Assembly (NCBI GenBank): GCA_945868575.1
Contig: CAMBMH010000010.1
Location: 1 to 50,443 of the forward strand
Direction of reading: 5' to 3'
Origin: Singulisphaera sp. GP187
GTDB taxonomy: Bacteria > Planctomycetota > Planctomycetia > Gemmatales > Gemmataceae
Length of the DNA stretch: 50,443 bases
The position numbers were made by a program, and so were the translations under genes. The notes beneath the pieces are model-generated. The model made no database searches, was not told the DNA's origin, and saw only the letters and a program-made list of their open reading frames with translations. This document shows, piece by piece, positions 1-8,520 of the stretch. Each line of letters opens with the position of its first letter. Within the stretch, counting starts at the first letter, position 1.

Positions 1-1
1 A

Positions 2-766
2 CCCAATTTTCTCCTTTCAGACATCTTTGGAGTAGACTATAAAGGAAGAATCGACGCTCCGCCACCCGCGGCGGGAATTGATGTGAATTTCGCAAAATCA
101 ATCGGCCCTGATTATTGGGAAAAGCGCAAGAATATTCTCGATTTCACGAGTATACCCGGTATTTCGGGTTGGCCCGGCAGGGAGTTGGACGCCCTGATCG
201 GACCAGACCCGGTCACATTCAAGGGACCGGCATTAAGAGTCGCAAATCGTCCGGGAACCAAAATTCTTGGAATATTCAAATCAAAAGACGACCCTTCGGC
301 CAAGGAGAGCCCGGCGATTGTTGCTTCGGAAAAAGGTAAGGTAGTCTACCTTGCCGGGGGGTTTGACTCGGCTTATTATCTTTATCCCTATCCTTATCAG
401 CGAAAAATCCTAGCTGCCGCCATCAGGCTGGCCGCTTCCGTGCCTCCCAAAGTCGCTGTGGAAGCGCCCATGTGCGTTCATGCGGGATATTTTCTTCAGG
501 ATTCACCCAAGGGAAAACAGGTCCTTGTCCACCTGTTCAACAACCTCAATACCACAGGCAACCACGCAAAGCCGGATGAGGATGTCCCTTTGAGGGAGGA
601 AACCATACCAATTCGGGATATTCGCGTTCGCCTTCATGGTGCCCCATCAGGACGAATTACCTGGCAACCTGTGGGGATGGAACTGAAAAGGCAAAAGGAT
701 GCACAGGGGGAATTTGTTACCATTGATCGGCTGGATGTTCATGGTGTTCTGGTGATTGCGCCCTAG
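2..766 (+). CDS. C-terminal part of a large glycosidase-like protein (beta-galactosidase trimerisation-like), cut by the window start
   Basis: The reading frame is open from the first bases (no stop between 2 and 83), and the residues before the first GTG at 83 (LLSDIFGVDYKGRI) look like part of the same protein, so this is a 3' fragment, not a 227-residue gene. The visible 254 residues resemble the C-terminal end of planctomycete alpha-amylase-like/GH42-like proteins: a glutamine-amidotransferase-like trimerisation segment with DIFGVDYKG, then GKVVYLAGGFDSAYYLYPYP, then a beta-rich tail with VHLFNNLNTTGNHAKPDEDVPLREE. The catalytic barrel would lie upstream, outside the window. A role in oligosaccharide breakdown is inferred from family resemblance only. 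The next gene, a serpin, starts 140 bp downstream with its own ribosome binding site. Confidence 0.6.
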   Translation, partial: PNFLLSDIFGVDYKGRIDAPPPAAGIDVNFAKSIGPDYWEKRKNILDFTSIPGISGWPGRELDALIGPDPVTFKGPALRVANRPGTKILGIFKSKDDPSAKESPAIVASEKGKVVYLAGGFDSAYYLYPYPYQRKILAAAIRLAASVPPKVAVEAPMCVHAGYFLQDSPKGKQVLVHLFNNLNTTGNHAKPDEDVPLREETIPIRDIRVRLHGAPSGRITWQPVGMELKRQKDAQGEFVTIDRLDVHGVLVIAP

Positions 767-905
767 CCCAAAATCCAATTCCTTTGCCTGTTTTTTCTTG
801 GCAAACGAAAGGCTGGGAATAGTGTTGGTAGTTTGTAGGCGGATGACTTTGAAAGCGTCCTTTAAAATAACTATCCATCTCCAAACCTGAAATAGAGGCA
901 ATTCC

Positions 906-2234
906 ATGCCCCATCACGAAAAAAACCGGGCAATTCCCTCTTCGGTAAAAAACAATTCTTTGGCACCCAGCCGAAGGCGGATTTTGGCCGGAATCACGGG
1001 ATTGGGCCTTGGCCAAGTGGTTAGAATGGGGATACCTTTCGCCGGGGCTCCACTTTCCGGAAGCCTTGCATTGGCAGATTCCCCACCCACAAGAAAGTTG
1101 CCCCTGAAGATGAATACGCCCACCCATGGTCTGAATCGTTTGGGCTGGGAACTTTTTGGCAAGCTTTCCAAGGATGACCTTTTTCTAAGTCCATCGAGTA
1201 TTGGACTCGCGCTGGCGATGGCGGAGCAGGGAGCCCGCGGGGAGACCCGTGACCAAATCCGAAAGGTCCTTCACCTGGATGGGTCCCAAACCGATGCCGA
1301 TCCGGGCTGGCGAACCATCATCGACTCGCTTCGAGCAGAAAAACCGGGCAGGCAAGTGAGCCTGGCCAATCGTTTGTTTGGTCAAAAAGATTACGGTTTC
1401 CTTCCTGAATATACCGCCCGGCTGGGAAAATGGTTTGACGCACCCCTTGAGGAGGTGGATTACCAAAACAACCTTGAGAAATCGCGGGTGCGGATCAACA
1501 CCTGGGTTGAGGAGCAAACCCGTGATATGATCAAGGACCTTGTTCCTCCGGGCGCTTTGACTCCAATGGCCCGGTTGGTGCTTGTCAATGCAATCCACTT
1601 CAAAGGAGAATGGGTTTCTCCTTTTGAAAAAAATTCGACCAAGGCCCAGCCTTTCGAACCCGCCCCGGGAAAAACCATAACAGTCGATCGGATGAACAAA
1701 ACCGGAACCTATGTCACAAGGTCCACCAACGAAGCGGAATCGCTGGAGCTTCCCTGCAAGGGGGGCGATCGTGGGGTTCACTTCATACTTCCCAAAAAGC
1801 GGCATGGCCTGGCCGCAGTCGAAAAAAATATTACCCCGGAAGATCTTGATACTCTGCTTTTTGCGGAGGCCCGGCCAGAGCATGTCAAACTTGGGCTCCC
1901 CAAGTTTAAACTGGAATCCAGCCAAACCCTCAATGGTGGACTGATTTCGTTGGGTATGCCATTGGCTTTTGTTCCCAAGGCGGATTTTTCCGGAATGAAT
2001 GGGGGCAAAGAACCCCTTTTCATCGACTCTGTGCTTCACAAAGCCGTGCTCGTTGTCGACGAAAAGGGGGCCGAAGCGGCCGCGGCGACCGCGATCATGA
2101 TGCGAACCCTCTCCGTAAGAATTGATCCCCCGAAAGAATTCCTTGTCGATCAGCCGTTCCTTGTTGCGATCACCGATAAAACAACAAAAGGTATCCTCTT
2201 TTTAGGCCGGGTCGCGACACCCAAAGCCAAATAA
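906..2234 (+). CDS. Serpin-family serine protease inhibitor, exported
   Basis: A 442-residue serpin, close to the usual family length plus an N-terminal export region. AGAGG at 894-898 lies 7 bases before the ATG. Residues 22-50 contain a Tat-like SRRRILAG followed by a hydrophobic stretch, suggesting export. Family landmarks include LFLSPSSIGLALAMAEQGARG, VLVNAIHFKGEW and the C-terminal FLVAITDKTTKGILFLGRV. The hinge of the reactive-centre loop (EKGAEAAAAT, P17-P8, from residue 386) has the small residues typical of inhibitory serpins. Counting the canonical 17 residues from Glu386 puts P1 at Leu402 and P1' at Ser403, which predicts a chymotrypsin- or elastase-like target. The target protease is unknown; self-protection or defence against foreign proteases are both possible. 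Confidence 0.93.
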   Translation: MPHHEKNRAIPSSVKNNSLAPSRRRILAGITGLGLGQVVRMGIPFAGAPLSGSLALADSPPTRKLPLKMNTPTHGLNRLGWELFGKLSKDDLFLSPSSIGLALAMAEQGARGETRDQIRKVLHLDGSQTDADPGWRTIIDSLRAEKPGRQVSLANRLFGQKDYGFLPEYTARLGKWFDAPLEEVDYQNNLEKSRVRINTWVEEQTRDMIKDLVPPGALTPMARLVLVNAIHFKGEWVSPFEKNSTKAQPFEPAPGKTITVDRMNKTGTYVTRSTNEAESLELPCKGGDRGVHFILPKKRHGLAAVEKNITPEDLDTLLFAEARPEHVKLGLPKFKLESSQTLNGGLISLGMPLAFVPKADFSGMNGGKEPLFIDSVLHKAVLVVDEKGAEAAAATAIMMRTLSVRIDPPKEFLVDQPFLVAITDKTTKGILFLGRVATPKAK

Positions 2235-2398
2235 GTCAAATCGACAATTTGGTTCAATCAGGCTTATAGCTTGGATTCGTTCGAAAGCGGTTTGGCCCGT
2301 TTGTGATACCCGGCCTCAAACCATGCTGTGGCACCCTTGCGCGCTTTCCAAAAAAGCCTACCAACTCCATCTGGGTTTAATGGCGGATTGTTTGGTGA

Positions 2399-3397
2399 TT
2401 AAAATTCCCCAAGTAGCGGTTCGCCACCTTGAATGGTGAAAAGGGGAAGGGCCTGGTTCCATTCCATGGATGTGCGAAAAAAACGGGTGCTACCATCGGC
2501 AAATATCGCCTGAAATCCTCCAGTATGAACGCTGTAAGGCTGATTTTTGTTTGTGGTCCCGCCAATACCTTTTCCAACCATTCCCGGCCCTTTTCCAAGG
2601 TTGTCCGACGGCGTTAGGGGTTGGCCATCTTTGGTATCGGTGGGTAGTCCCAAATCAAGCACATAGGGCCCAGTGGTATCGGCCCAGCACGAAGCGGTGG
2701 TGTGCCCCTGGACGGTTGCATCCTTGGCATATCGGGTTACATTCCTTGATGGTCCATAAGAGTCCGGTCTGCCCACCGACTCGGAAACCAGGATGGTCTG
2801 GGAAATTCCATCGAGAAACTGATCGATTTTGGTTGGCACGCTGGCAATCATCGCACCCCGTTTCTTCTTTAAAAGATCCTCTTTATTGGTATTATCCGGA
2901 TTCATCACGAGCTTGTATTGATTCGGCTCGATTCCACAAACCACTTCATAATCTGCCGGGGGCAGAGACCTTTCCAATACCGTTGGTGCGCTAGCCCCTT
3001 CCGGAAATAAAAACCTCACATTCGGGGGCACGGAAACCGATGGGCATTCAAATTCGCCAATTTTGGCCATTGCCACAACCGAGAGGTTTTCACCCTCATA
3101 CCAAGGTTTATCATGGTTGATTTTTTTAAAGACTTTTTCCTGTTCAATAAAAGGTAACAATTCGTGTCGCCAATTCCATTTGTTTCCCACATAAGCGGGA
3201 GGCAGATCTCCCGCAAAAGTTTCCCGGTTCAAGAGGCCAATTCCCAATTGTCGCAGGTTGTTTGCACACTTTAGCCGATAAGCGGCTTCGCGAACCTTTT
3301 GCACGGCCGGAAGCAACAATCCAATAAGGACGGAAATGATCCCGATCACCACCAGCAATTCAATCAGGGTAAATGCCTTGCGATTGGAATTTTTCAT
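2399..3397 (-). CDS. DUF1559 prepilin-like protein (type II secretion-like N-terminus)
   Basis: A 332-residue protein with a type IV prepilin-like leader: [33 protein letters not shown], the cleavage/methylation signature followed by one long hydrophobic helix. The rest is the DUF1559 (SBP_bac_10-like) domain, ending with the family's H-x-GG-x-x-x-x-FADGS-x-RF signature ([17 protein letters not shown]) near the C-terminus. DUF1559 proteins are hugely expanded in planctomycetes; they are probably processed by a prepilin peptidase and assembled at or outside the membrane, but their job is not known. No clear Shine-Dalgarno sequence precedes the ATG. It is divergent from a second DUF1559 gene 613 bp away and convergent with the serpin. 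Confidence 0.92.
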   Translation of the reverse strand: MKNSNRKAFTLIELLVVIGIISVLIGLLLPAVQKVREAAYRLKCANNLRQLGIGLLNRETFAGDLPPAYVGNKWNWRHELLPFIEQEKVFKKINHDKPWYEGENLSVVAMAKIGEFECPSVSVPPNVRFLFPEGASAPTVLERSLPPADYEVVCGIEPNQYKLVMNPDNTNKEDLLKKKRGAMIASVPTKIDQFLDGISQTILVSESVGRPDSYGPSRNVTRYAKDATVQGHTTASCWADTTGPYVLDLGLPTDTKDGQPLTPSDNLGKGPGMVGKGIGGTTNKNQPYSVHTGGFQAIFADGSTRFFRTSMEWNQALPLFTIQGGEPLLGEF

Positions 3398-4010
3398 TTT
3401 GTTTTGGCCGGTGGCAACAGGAAATGAATGCTTTGACTTATGCTACCCCAAATTCTGCTATTGGGGGAGTCAGGAATGGTTTTTCGGCAATCGAACCTGA
3501 ATCAGCTCCCGGGAGCACAATTGGACCAAGGATTGATAGCCTTGGCAAACCTAACCTTTGCAGGATTAACTTTCCCCGACGGGTGATCCCAAGGCTATAG
3601 GTTTCGCCTTGATGATGCCCAGGAATTTCTTTGTGCTAGCCGAAAAGTTCCCTTGAAGCGTAGAGAGGAATGGAAGGACCCCGTTCCCTTTCCAATGATT
3701 GTTACCAGGAGCTGGGGGCTGGAAATTCCGTCTCATGCCTGGTCGTTGGCTATCTATTGGCAGGACGACCTGCATCCAACCACAAGAGTGGGACAAGTGA
3801 ATCAGCACAAAAATTGTACGATTTCATTCCCGGGTTGTTGACGGGCGAAACTCGAAAAGCTATCATGACCTTACTGAGATTGAGTCTCAATTGCAAGAGC
3901 GATTGAAAGCCGTCCCGACTTCCGGAGTTAGCCCCCGCCAGGGGTGTGGCACACCCTGCTCACCAGCCGCTTGCATTTGCGCCCGAGATCTTTCGATTTG
4001 GAGTTTTCTT
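3398..4010. other. 613-bp divergent intergenic region between two DUF1559 genes
   Basis: No credible gene is seen here; the short open frames lack ribosome binding sites and family resemblance. It holds a perfect 12-bp palindrome GCTCCCGGGAGC at 3505-3516 and a short inverted repeat CCAAGG/CCTTGG at 3526-3531 and 3540-3545 (8-base spacer). Both lie nearer the minus-strand gene. The region must carry the promoters of both flanking genes, and the two repeats are candidate operator or attenuator sites, but I see no convincing -35/-10 pair. Confidence 0.5.
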
Positions 4011-5021
4011 ATGCTGAATTCCCGCAAACGAAGCGCGTTTACCCTGATTGAGCTGTTGGTCGTAATCGCCATCATTGCGGTTTTGATCGGATTGCTCCTT
4101 CCGGCAGTCCAAAAGGTTCGTGAAGCCGCAAACCGGATGAAGTGCGCCAATAATCTCAAACAAATCGGCCTGGCCATCCATGGATATATGGATACCAACA
4201 ATGGCCTGCCGCCTAATGGTAATTATGAATGGAATGGCTCGGTTGTTGTCGCAACCAATGCATGGTCCGCTATGGCCCGAATTCTTCCGTTTATCGAGCA
4301 GGAAAACCTCTTTAAGGGAATCGATTTTGCCGTTAGCTACAACTCCCAGCCCGGGATCTCTTCCAAGCGAGTTGCAACATTCATGTGCCCCAGCGAAATT
4401 AACGACAAAGGCTATGGATCAGATCCAACCTACGGCAACAAATATTGGCCCACGAATTACGCGTTGAACAATGGCACCTGGCAGGTCTTGACCGCCAAAT
4501 CCTCTGGTATGCGCACCGGAGATGGCGCTTTTGGCCCGATCCGCTCCCAACGCCCTGCAGATTTTCTGGATGGGATGAGCAATACCCTGGGTATTTCCGA
4601 AGTGAAAGCCTTTAACAACCGTGTTTCCGGAGCAAGCAACACCACCACTTTTGCCACCCCTCCCTTGCCTCCCACCTCCGTAACTTCCCTCCCCCTAGGA
4701 ACCTTCAATCCGGGCTCCTTTACCCATGCGGAATGGGTCGATGGAAAGGTCCATGAAACTGGCTTTACCACGACTTTCGCCCCCAACACCAAGGTTTCCT
4801 ACCCCAACGCAGGCGTCGATTATGATGTGGATCTGATTCTTGCGACCGAACCCAATCTGGGTGATACCTATGCGGCTGTTACCTCCCGAAGCTATCACAC
4901 AAGTGGCGTAAACAGTTTGCTTATGGATGGTTCCGTCCGCTTTATCAGCAATTCGATCAAGCTGGAAACCTGGCGAGCTTTGGGAACAAGGTCCGGAGGC
5001 GAGGTAGTTGGCGAATATTAA
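4011..5021 (+). CDS. DUF1559 prepilin-like protein, second copy
   Basis: A 336-residue DUF1559 protein. The ATG at 4011 is chosen over an upstream in-frame start at 3891 because GGAG at 4000-4003 is correctly spaced and the prepilin leader then begins at once ([18 protein letters not shown]), followed by a hydrophobic helix and the conserved [23 protein letters not shown]. The tail carries a DGSVRFI motif (here LLMDGSVRFISNSIKLETW) and ends in GGEVVGEY. It is about the family's usual length. It shares its architecture with the minus-strand copy at 2399-3397, but the middle regions look clearly different, so the pair is not a recent duplication. Its function beyond pseudopilin-like processing is unknown. 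Confidence 0.95.
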   Translation: MLNSRKRSAFTLIELLVVIAIIAVLIGLLLPAVQKVREAANRMKCANNLKQIGLAIHGYMDTNNGLPPNGNYEWNGSVVVATNAWSAMARILPFIEQENLFKGIDFAVSYNSQPGISSKRVATFMCPSEINDKGYGSDPTYGNKYWPTNYALNNGTWQVLTAKSSGMRTGDGAFGPIRSQRPADFLDGMSNTLGISEVKAFNNRVSGASNTTTFATPPLPPTSVTSLPLGTFNPGSFTHAEWVDGKVHETGFTTTFAPNTKVSYPNAGVDYDVDLILATEPNLGDTYAAVTSRSYHTSGVNSLLMDGSVRFISNSIKLETWRALGTRSGGEVVGEY

Positions 5022-5299
5022 TCGTCCCTTGGGATTGGAACCGCAGATATAGCCAAAAACCTCCTGTTCTTGCCCGAACTTTGCCAATCTCCAGAAATTA
5101 GCCAGGTCTCCAATAATTGGACCAGGTTGGAAAAAGATTTTTCGATTCCGTTTCCCCAAAAGGACCCAGCAGAAATCGATTGTTGGGCTTTGGGGGCCCG
5201 CTCCTGATTTGAAGTACCCATCTTGCCCGCAAGGCCGGAAACAGGCCACAATGGGGCTCTGGCTCCAATGCGCAAACCCTTGAGCGGGTGACTGGACTT

Positions 5300-6409
5300 A
5301 TGGTTGGCAAGCTTTTCAACATCTTCAAATATGTACTGGCGTTTGGACTCCTGGCATGGGTCATGATTTCCCATTGGGATCCCGCCAAAGGAGGCGGGCT
5401 TAAGGGAATTTGGCAACGACATTGGGTGGATGGTGAGCCTTTTGGCTGGGGATGGTTCGCAGGAGCTGTGACCTGCCAGATTGTGGCTTTACTTTTAACA
5501 CTTGTTCGTTGGCACGGTCTTGTTGTGGCGCAAAATCTTGTTTGCCCATTCCGCGATGCCATCCGCCTGGGTTTGGCTGGATTTTATGCATCTGTTGTTT
5601 TGCCTGGGTCGGTTGGGGGAGACTTGGTAAAGGCTGCAGTCCTTGCCAAACGCTCGCCCCTGGGGAAAACCCGGGCGGTCGCCTCGGTTTTATTTGATCG
5701 ACTTATCGCCTTGGCGAATCTATTTATGATTGTAAGTCTTTTGGGCCTGATTTTCTGGCTCAACGATGGGCTTGAAGGGGGCCTTGATGGCAAGCCCGGG
5801 CTGGTAGTCAAAGCTGCCTGGGTTTTGGGTGGATGCACCTTTTCTGGTTGGTGGCTTTTGGGTTGGCTCCCGGTCAACCGGGTGGAAATTTTTGCTTCGC
5901 GGCTACGCAATTGGCTTCCCGCCGGAGCGGGCGAGGCCGCGGCCAATTTTTGGCTTGCTGTTTACAAGTATCGAATGCAACCACTTGTTATGGCCCAAGC
6001 TATGGCAATTTCCTGGGTGGCCCAAACTGTAATGGTTTTGGGCTTTTTCTGCATCACCATGACAGTCGCTGGTGAAGACATGCCCGCCCCTCCACTTTCC
6101 CAAATGTTTTTGATCCTTCCCGTGGGCCTTGTGATCATGGCGATCCCATTGTTTCCGGGCGGCGCAGGCATTGCAGAGCTCGGATTTGGGATCCTTTTTG
6201 GATGGTTTGGGGCAAGTCAAAGCCTGGGAATTACCGCCACCCTTTTGAATCGATTGTCGGTTTGGATTGTCGCCGGGGGATGCTTCGGGGTTTACCTGAC
6301 CTCGACCGACATGAAAGAGGCCGCTTCGCATTCAGAAGGGGACAGAACAGGGGACCCGGATAAGGCCAACCAAACAAACCTTGTGGAGAGTGCCCCCGGC
6401 AATTCCTAA
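5300..6409 (+). CDS. Lysylphosphatidylglycerol synthase TM / flippase-like integral membrane protein
   Basis: About 369 residues with a chain of hydrophobic helices across the whole length. The family (UPF0104, LPG_synthase_TM) is recognised from LLLTLVRWHGLVVAQNL, GFYASVVLPGSVGGDLVKAAVLAKR, SVLFDRLIALANLFMIVSLLG and the C-terminal PLFPGGAGIAELGFGILF. Members are flippase-like proteins, often near lipid or glycan modification genes; here the next gene is a sulfotransferase 59 bp downstream, so a lipid-linked or surface glycan substrate is a reasonable guess but not shown. A GTG at 5288 is an alternative start; neither has a strong ribosome binding site. The C-terminal tail is short and hydrophilic. 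There is no catalytic MprF domain, so this is not a full lysyl-PG synthase. Confidence 0.82.
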   Translation: MVGKLFNIFKYVLAFGLLAWVMISHWDPAKGGGLKGIWQRHWVDGEPFGWGWFAGAVTCQIVALLLTLVRWHGLVVAQNLVCPFRDAIRLGLAGFYASVVLPGSVGGDLVKAAVLAKRSPLGKTRAVASVLFDRLIALANLFMIVSLLGLIFWLNDGLEGGLDGKPGLVVKAAWVLGGCTFSGWWLLGWLPVNRVEIFASRLRNWLPAGAGEAAANFWLAVYKYRMQPLVMAQAMAISWVAQTVMVLGFFCITMTVAGEDMPAPPLSQMFLILPVGLVIMAIPLFPGGAGIAELGFGILFGWFGASQSLGITATLLNRLSVWIVAGGCFGVYLTSTDMKEAASHSEGDRTGDPDKANQTNLVESAPGNS

Positions 6410-6468
6410 AATGTCAGTTTGCATTCTCAAGGGACCGGAGAAACTCCGGCCTTGCATGGTGGTGTAGC

Positions 6469-7632
6469 GTGGCCAAGGCGGACAAAAAAACACTAATCAA
6501 CCCGCCACGCGAGTGGACCCCTCGTATGTGGCAGGGGTGCACATCATACGCCTGGTGGCGCCTCCTGATCAAAAACCGATTCGCGGTTTCGCCAAAGCTT
6601 TTGCCGATTGCGATTGTCCTAACCCACAGCACCCTGATGAATTCGATCCTTGGATTCATCAAGAACTTTCTCACCAAGGGAGAGCCTGGCCGAACCCCAT
6701 TAAAAGAGGATCCGGTTTTTATTCTTGGTCATTGGCGCACCGGGACCACTCTTCTTCATGAGCTTTTGATTCTCGATCCGGCCCATAAATCGCCAACCAC
6801 TCTTCAGTGCATGACCCCCAACCATACCATCGTCACCGCGCCCGTTTTCAAGCGTCTCCTCAATTGGCTGCTCCCGTCCCGTCGCCCGATGGACAACATG
6901 GCAACCAATTGGGATCTGCCCCAGGAAGATGAATTTGCCCTGGGAATGTTAGGGCTTCCTTCTCCCTACCTTTCGATAGCGTTTCCAAACAATGCACCGA
7001 CGGACCACGACGCTTATGAACTTGATAACCTAAGCCCCAAAGCGAGGGAGCGTTGGAAGTTTGGCTTCCTGAAATTCCTTAGGGAAATTTCCTGGAAGGA
7101 CCCACGCAGGCTTGTGCTTAAATCGCCCACCCACACCTTCCGGGTCAAGCACCTTTTGGAGCTTTTTCCCAAGGCAAAATTTGTCCACATTCTGCGTGAT
7201 CCTTATGTGGTTTACCCCTCCACAGTGAATCTTTGGAAAACCCTGCAATTAACCCACGGAGTTCAGGTCCCCAAATTTGAGGGGCTCGAAGGGCAGGTAT
7301 TTGACACCTTTGTCCGGATGCACAAATCGCTTGACGAAGCCCGCCCGCTTCTGGATCCCGATCGGTTTGTGGAGATCAAATACGAGGACCTTGTCACGGC
7401 GCCGATGGAACAGCTGGAAAAAATTTATGCCAAACTTAACCTTGGGGATTTTGAGACCGTCCGCAAATCCCTACAAGATTATCTAGAAAGCCATAAAAGC
7501 TATCAAACCAACAAATACAAGCCTTTAGGTCAAAACCTCGAAGCCGACATTACAAGGCGATGGGGCGCAATCATTCGAAAACAGGGATACCCGATTCGGG
7601 AATCCCCCTCGCCCTTGCCTGCGTCCCACTAA
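6469..7632 (+). CDS. PAPS-dependent sulfotransferase family protein
   Basis: A 387-residue sulfotransferase (Sulfotransf_3-like). The 5'-phosphosulfate loop is FILGHWRTGTTLLHELL (GHWRTGTTL, residues 87-95), and the 3'-phosphate site is FVHILRDPYVVYPSTVNLW, with Arg243 and Ser251 in the expected places. Members transfer sulfate from PAPS to a hydroxyl or amine of a carbohydrate or small molecule; the acceptor cannot be read. Planctomycetes carry many sulfotransferases and sulfatases, which makes this one ordinary for the phylum. The start is a GTG at 6469 with no good Shine-Dalgarno, so it is uncertain. It follows the flippase-like gene by 59 bp and precedes tpx by 53 bp, in the same direction, so the three may be co-transcribed. 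Confidence 0.88.
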   Translation: MAKADKKTLINPPREWTPRMWQGCTSYAWWRLLIKNRFAVSPKLLPIAIVLTHSTLMNSILGFIKNFLTKGEPGRTPLKEDPVFILGHWRTGTTLLHELLILDPAHKSPTTLQCMTPNHTIVTAPVFKRLLNWLLPSRRPMDNMATNWDLPQEDEFALGMLGLPSPYLSIAFPNNAPTDHDAYELDNLSPKARERWKFGFLKFLREISWKDPRRLVLKSPTHTFRVKHLLELFPKAKFVHILRDPYVVYPSTVNLWKTLQLTHGVQVPKFEGLEGQVFDTFVRMHKSLDEARPLLDPDRFVEIKYEDLVTAPMEQLEKIYAKLNLGDFETVRKSLQDYLESHKSYQTNKYKPLGQNLEADITRRWGAIIRKQGYPIRESPSPLPASH

Positions 7633-7685
7633 AAAGATTGGTATGGGCTCCTCTCCGGGGCCCCATCAACCCACCGAGGATTGTC

Positions 7686-8201
7686 ATGAAGCGCGAAAAC
7701 GCTGTCACCTTCAAAGCAAAACCCATCCACCTTATTGGGCCCGAACTCAAGGCCGGGGAAAAAGCCCCTGATTTCACCGTCCTGAATGGCCTCGACGCCG
7801 TTACCCTTGACCAAACCGCCGGAAAGGCCCGCCTTTTCAGCGTGGTTCCTTCGCTGGATACGGGCGTTTGCAACCAACAAACCCACCGTTTTGACACGGA
7901 AATTGCCGCTTTGGGTGACAAGGTCGCTGCCTACACCTTTAGCCTCGACCTCCCCTTTGCCCAAAAACGCTTTTGCACCGCGGAAGCCATCACCCATCAA
8001 ACCACCCTTTCTGACACCCATAATCACAGCTTTGGCAAGGCTTATGGTGTCCTGATTGAAGGTCTGCCCCTTCCGCTGCTTACCCGCGCGGTATTTGTGG
8101 TAGATGCGCACGGCGTGATCACCCATGCGGAATATGTCTCCGAAGTGACCACCCATCCCGACTACGACAAGGCACTTGCAGCCCTCAAATCCCTTGTCTA
8201 G
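7686..8201 (+). CDS. tpx: Thiol peroxidase (atypical 2-Cys peroxiredoxin)
   Basis: A 171-residue Tpx, the normal family length. The peroxidatic cysteine is Cys62 in PSLDTGVCNQQT and the resolving cysteine is Cys97 in SLDLPFAQKRFC, with the 35-residue spacing typical of Tpx. It reduces hydrogen and organic peroxides using thioredoxin. The ATG at 7686 is preceded by GAGG at 7676-7679; a longer frame from 7560 overlaps the sulfotransferase and is rejected. An intrinsic terminator follows at 8303-8329. Redox control is likely from the family, but no OxyR or PerR site was identified. Confidence 0.95.
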   Translation: MKRENAVTFKAKPIHLIGPELKAGEKAPDFTVLNGLDAVTLDQTAGKARLFSVVPSLDTGVCNQQTHRFDTEIAALGDKVAAYTFSLDLPFAQKRFCTAEAITHQTTLSDTHNHSFGKAYGVLIEGLPLPLLTRAVFVVDAHGVITHAEYVSEVTTHPDYDKALAALKSLV

Positions 8202-8226
8202 GATTCCAGGTCCTGAAATTACCTAA

Positions 8227-8253
8227 ATAGTTATCAACTATGACCTAAGGTCA
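8227..8253. promoter_or_regulatory. Two abutting perfect dyads downstream of tpx
   Basis: ATAGTTATCAACTAT (8227-8241) is a perfect inverted repeat with a 3-base centre, and TGACCTAAGGTCA (8241-8253) is a second perfect repeat sharing one base with the first. They lie between the tpx stop and its terminator. Candidate protein-binding sites or RNA structure; function unknown. The ten bases TGACCTAAGG recur at 9751-9760. Confidence 0.3.
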
Positions 8254-8302
8254 TTCAGGACATTGGTGTTGAACCGATCCAAAAATTAGGAAAATAGCAA
8301 TC

Positions 8303-8329
8303 ATGCCGCCTGTAACGGGCGGCATTTTT
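8303..8329 (+). terminator. Rho-independent terminator after tpx
   Basis: Perfect 8-bp stem ATGCCGCC/GGCGGCAT (8303-8310 and 8318-8325) with a 7-base loop, followed by a run of T. Confidence 0.85.
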
Positions 8330-8520
8330 CATTTCCGCACCATTTTGTTTGCATTCCCTTGAGTCCAGTTTTGACTTGTTTGAGGATAGTGGTGAGGGAA
8401 GATCCACCCGCTTGTTGGAAATTGGTGGATTTTCTCAAGTTCCGCGCCATGGACCGGTGCGTACCATTGGGAAGGATCCGAAGGAACCGGACCCTTGCCC
8501 TGGTGTGGAGGAAAGATCCT

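Noticed and set aside
83-766. A 227-residue gene starting at the GTG at 83
   Set aside because: The frame is open upstream to the first base and the upstream residues match the same family; the GTG is simply the first start codon in the visible part.
3566-3906. Short open frames between the two DUF1559 genes
   Set aside because: No ribosome binding sites, no family pattern and overlapping frames on both strands; treated as intergenic.
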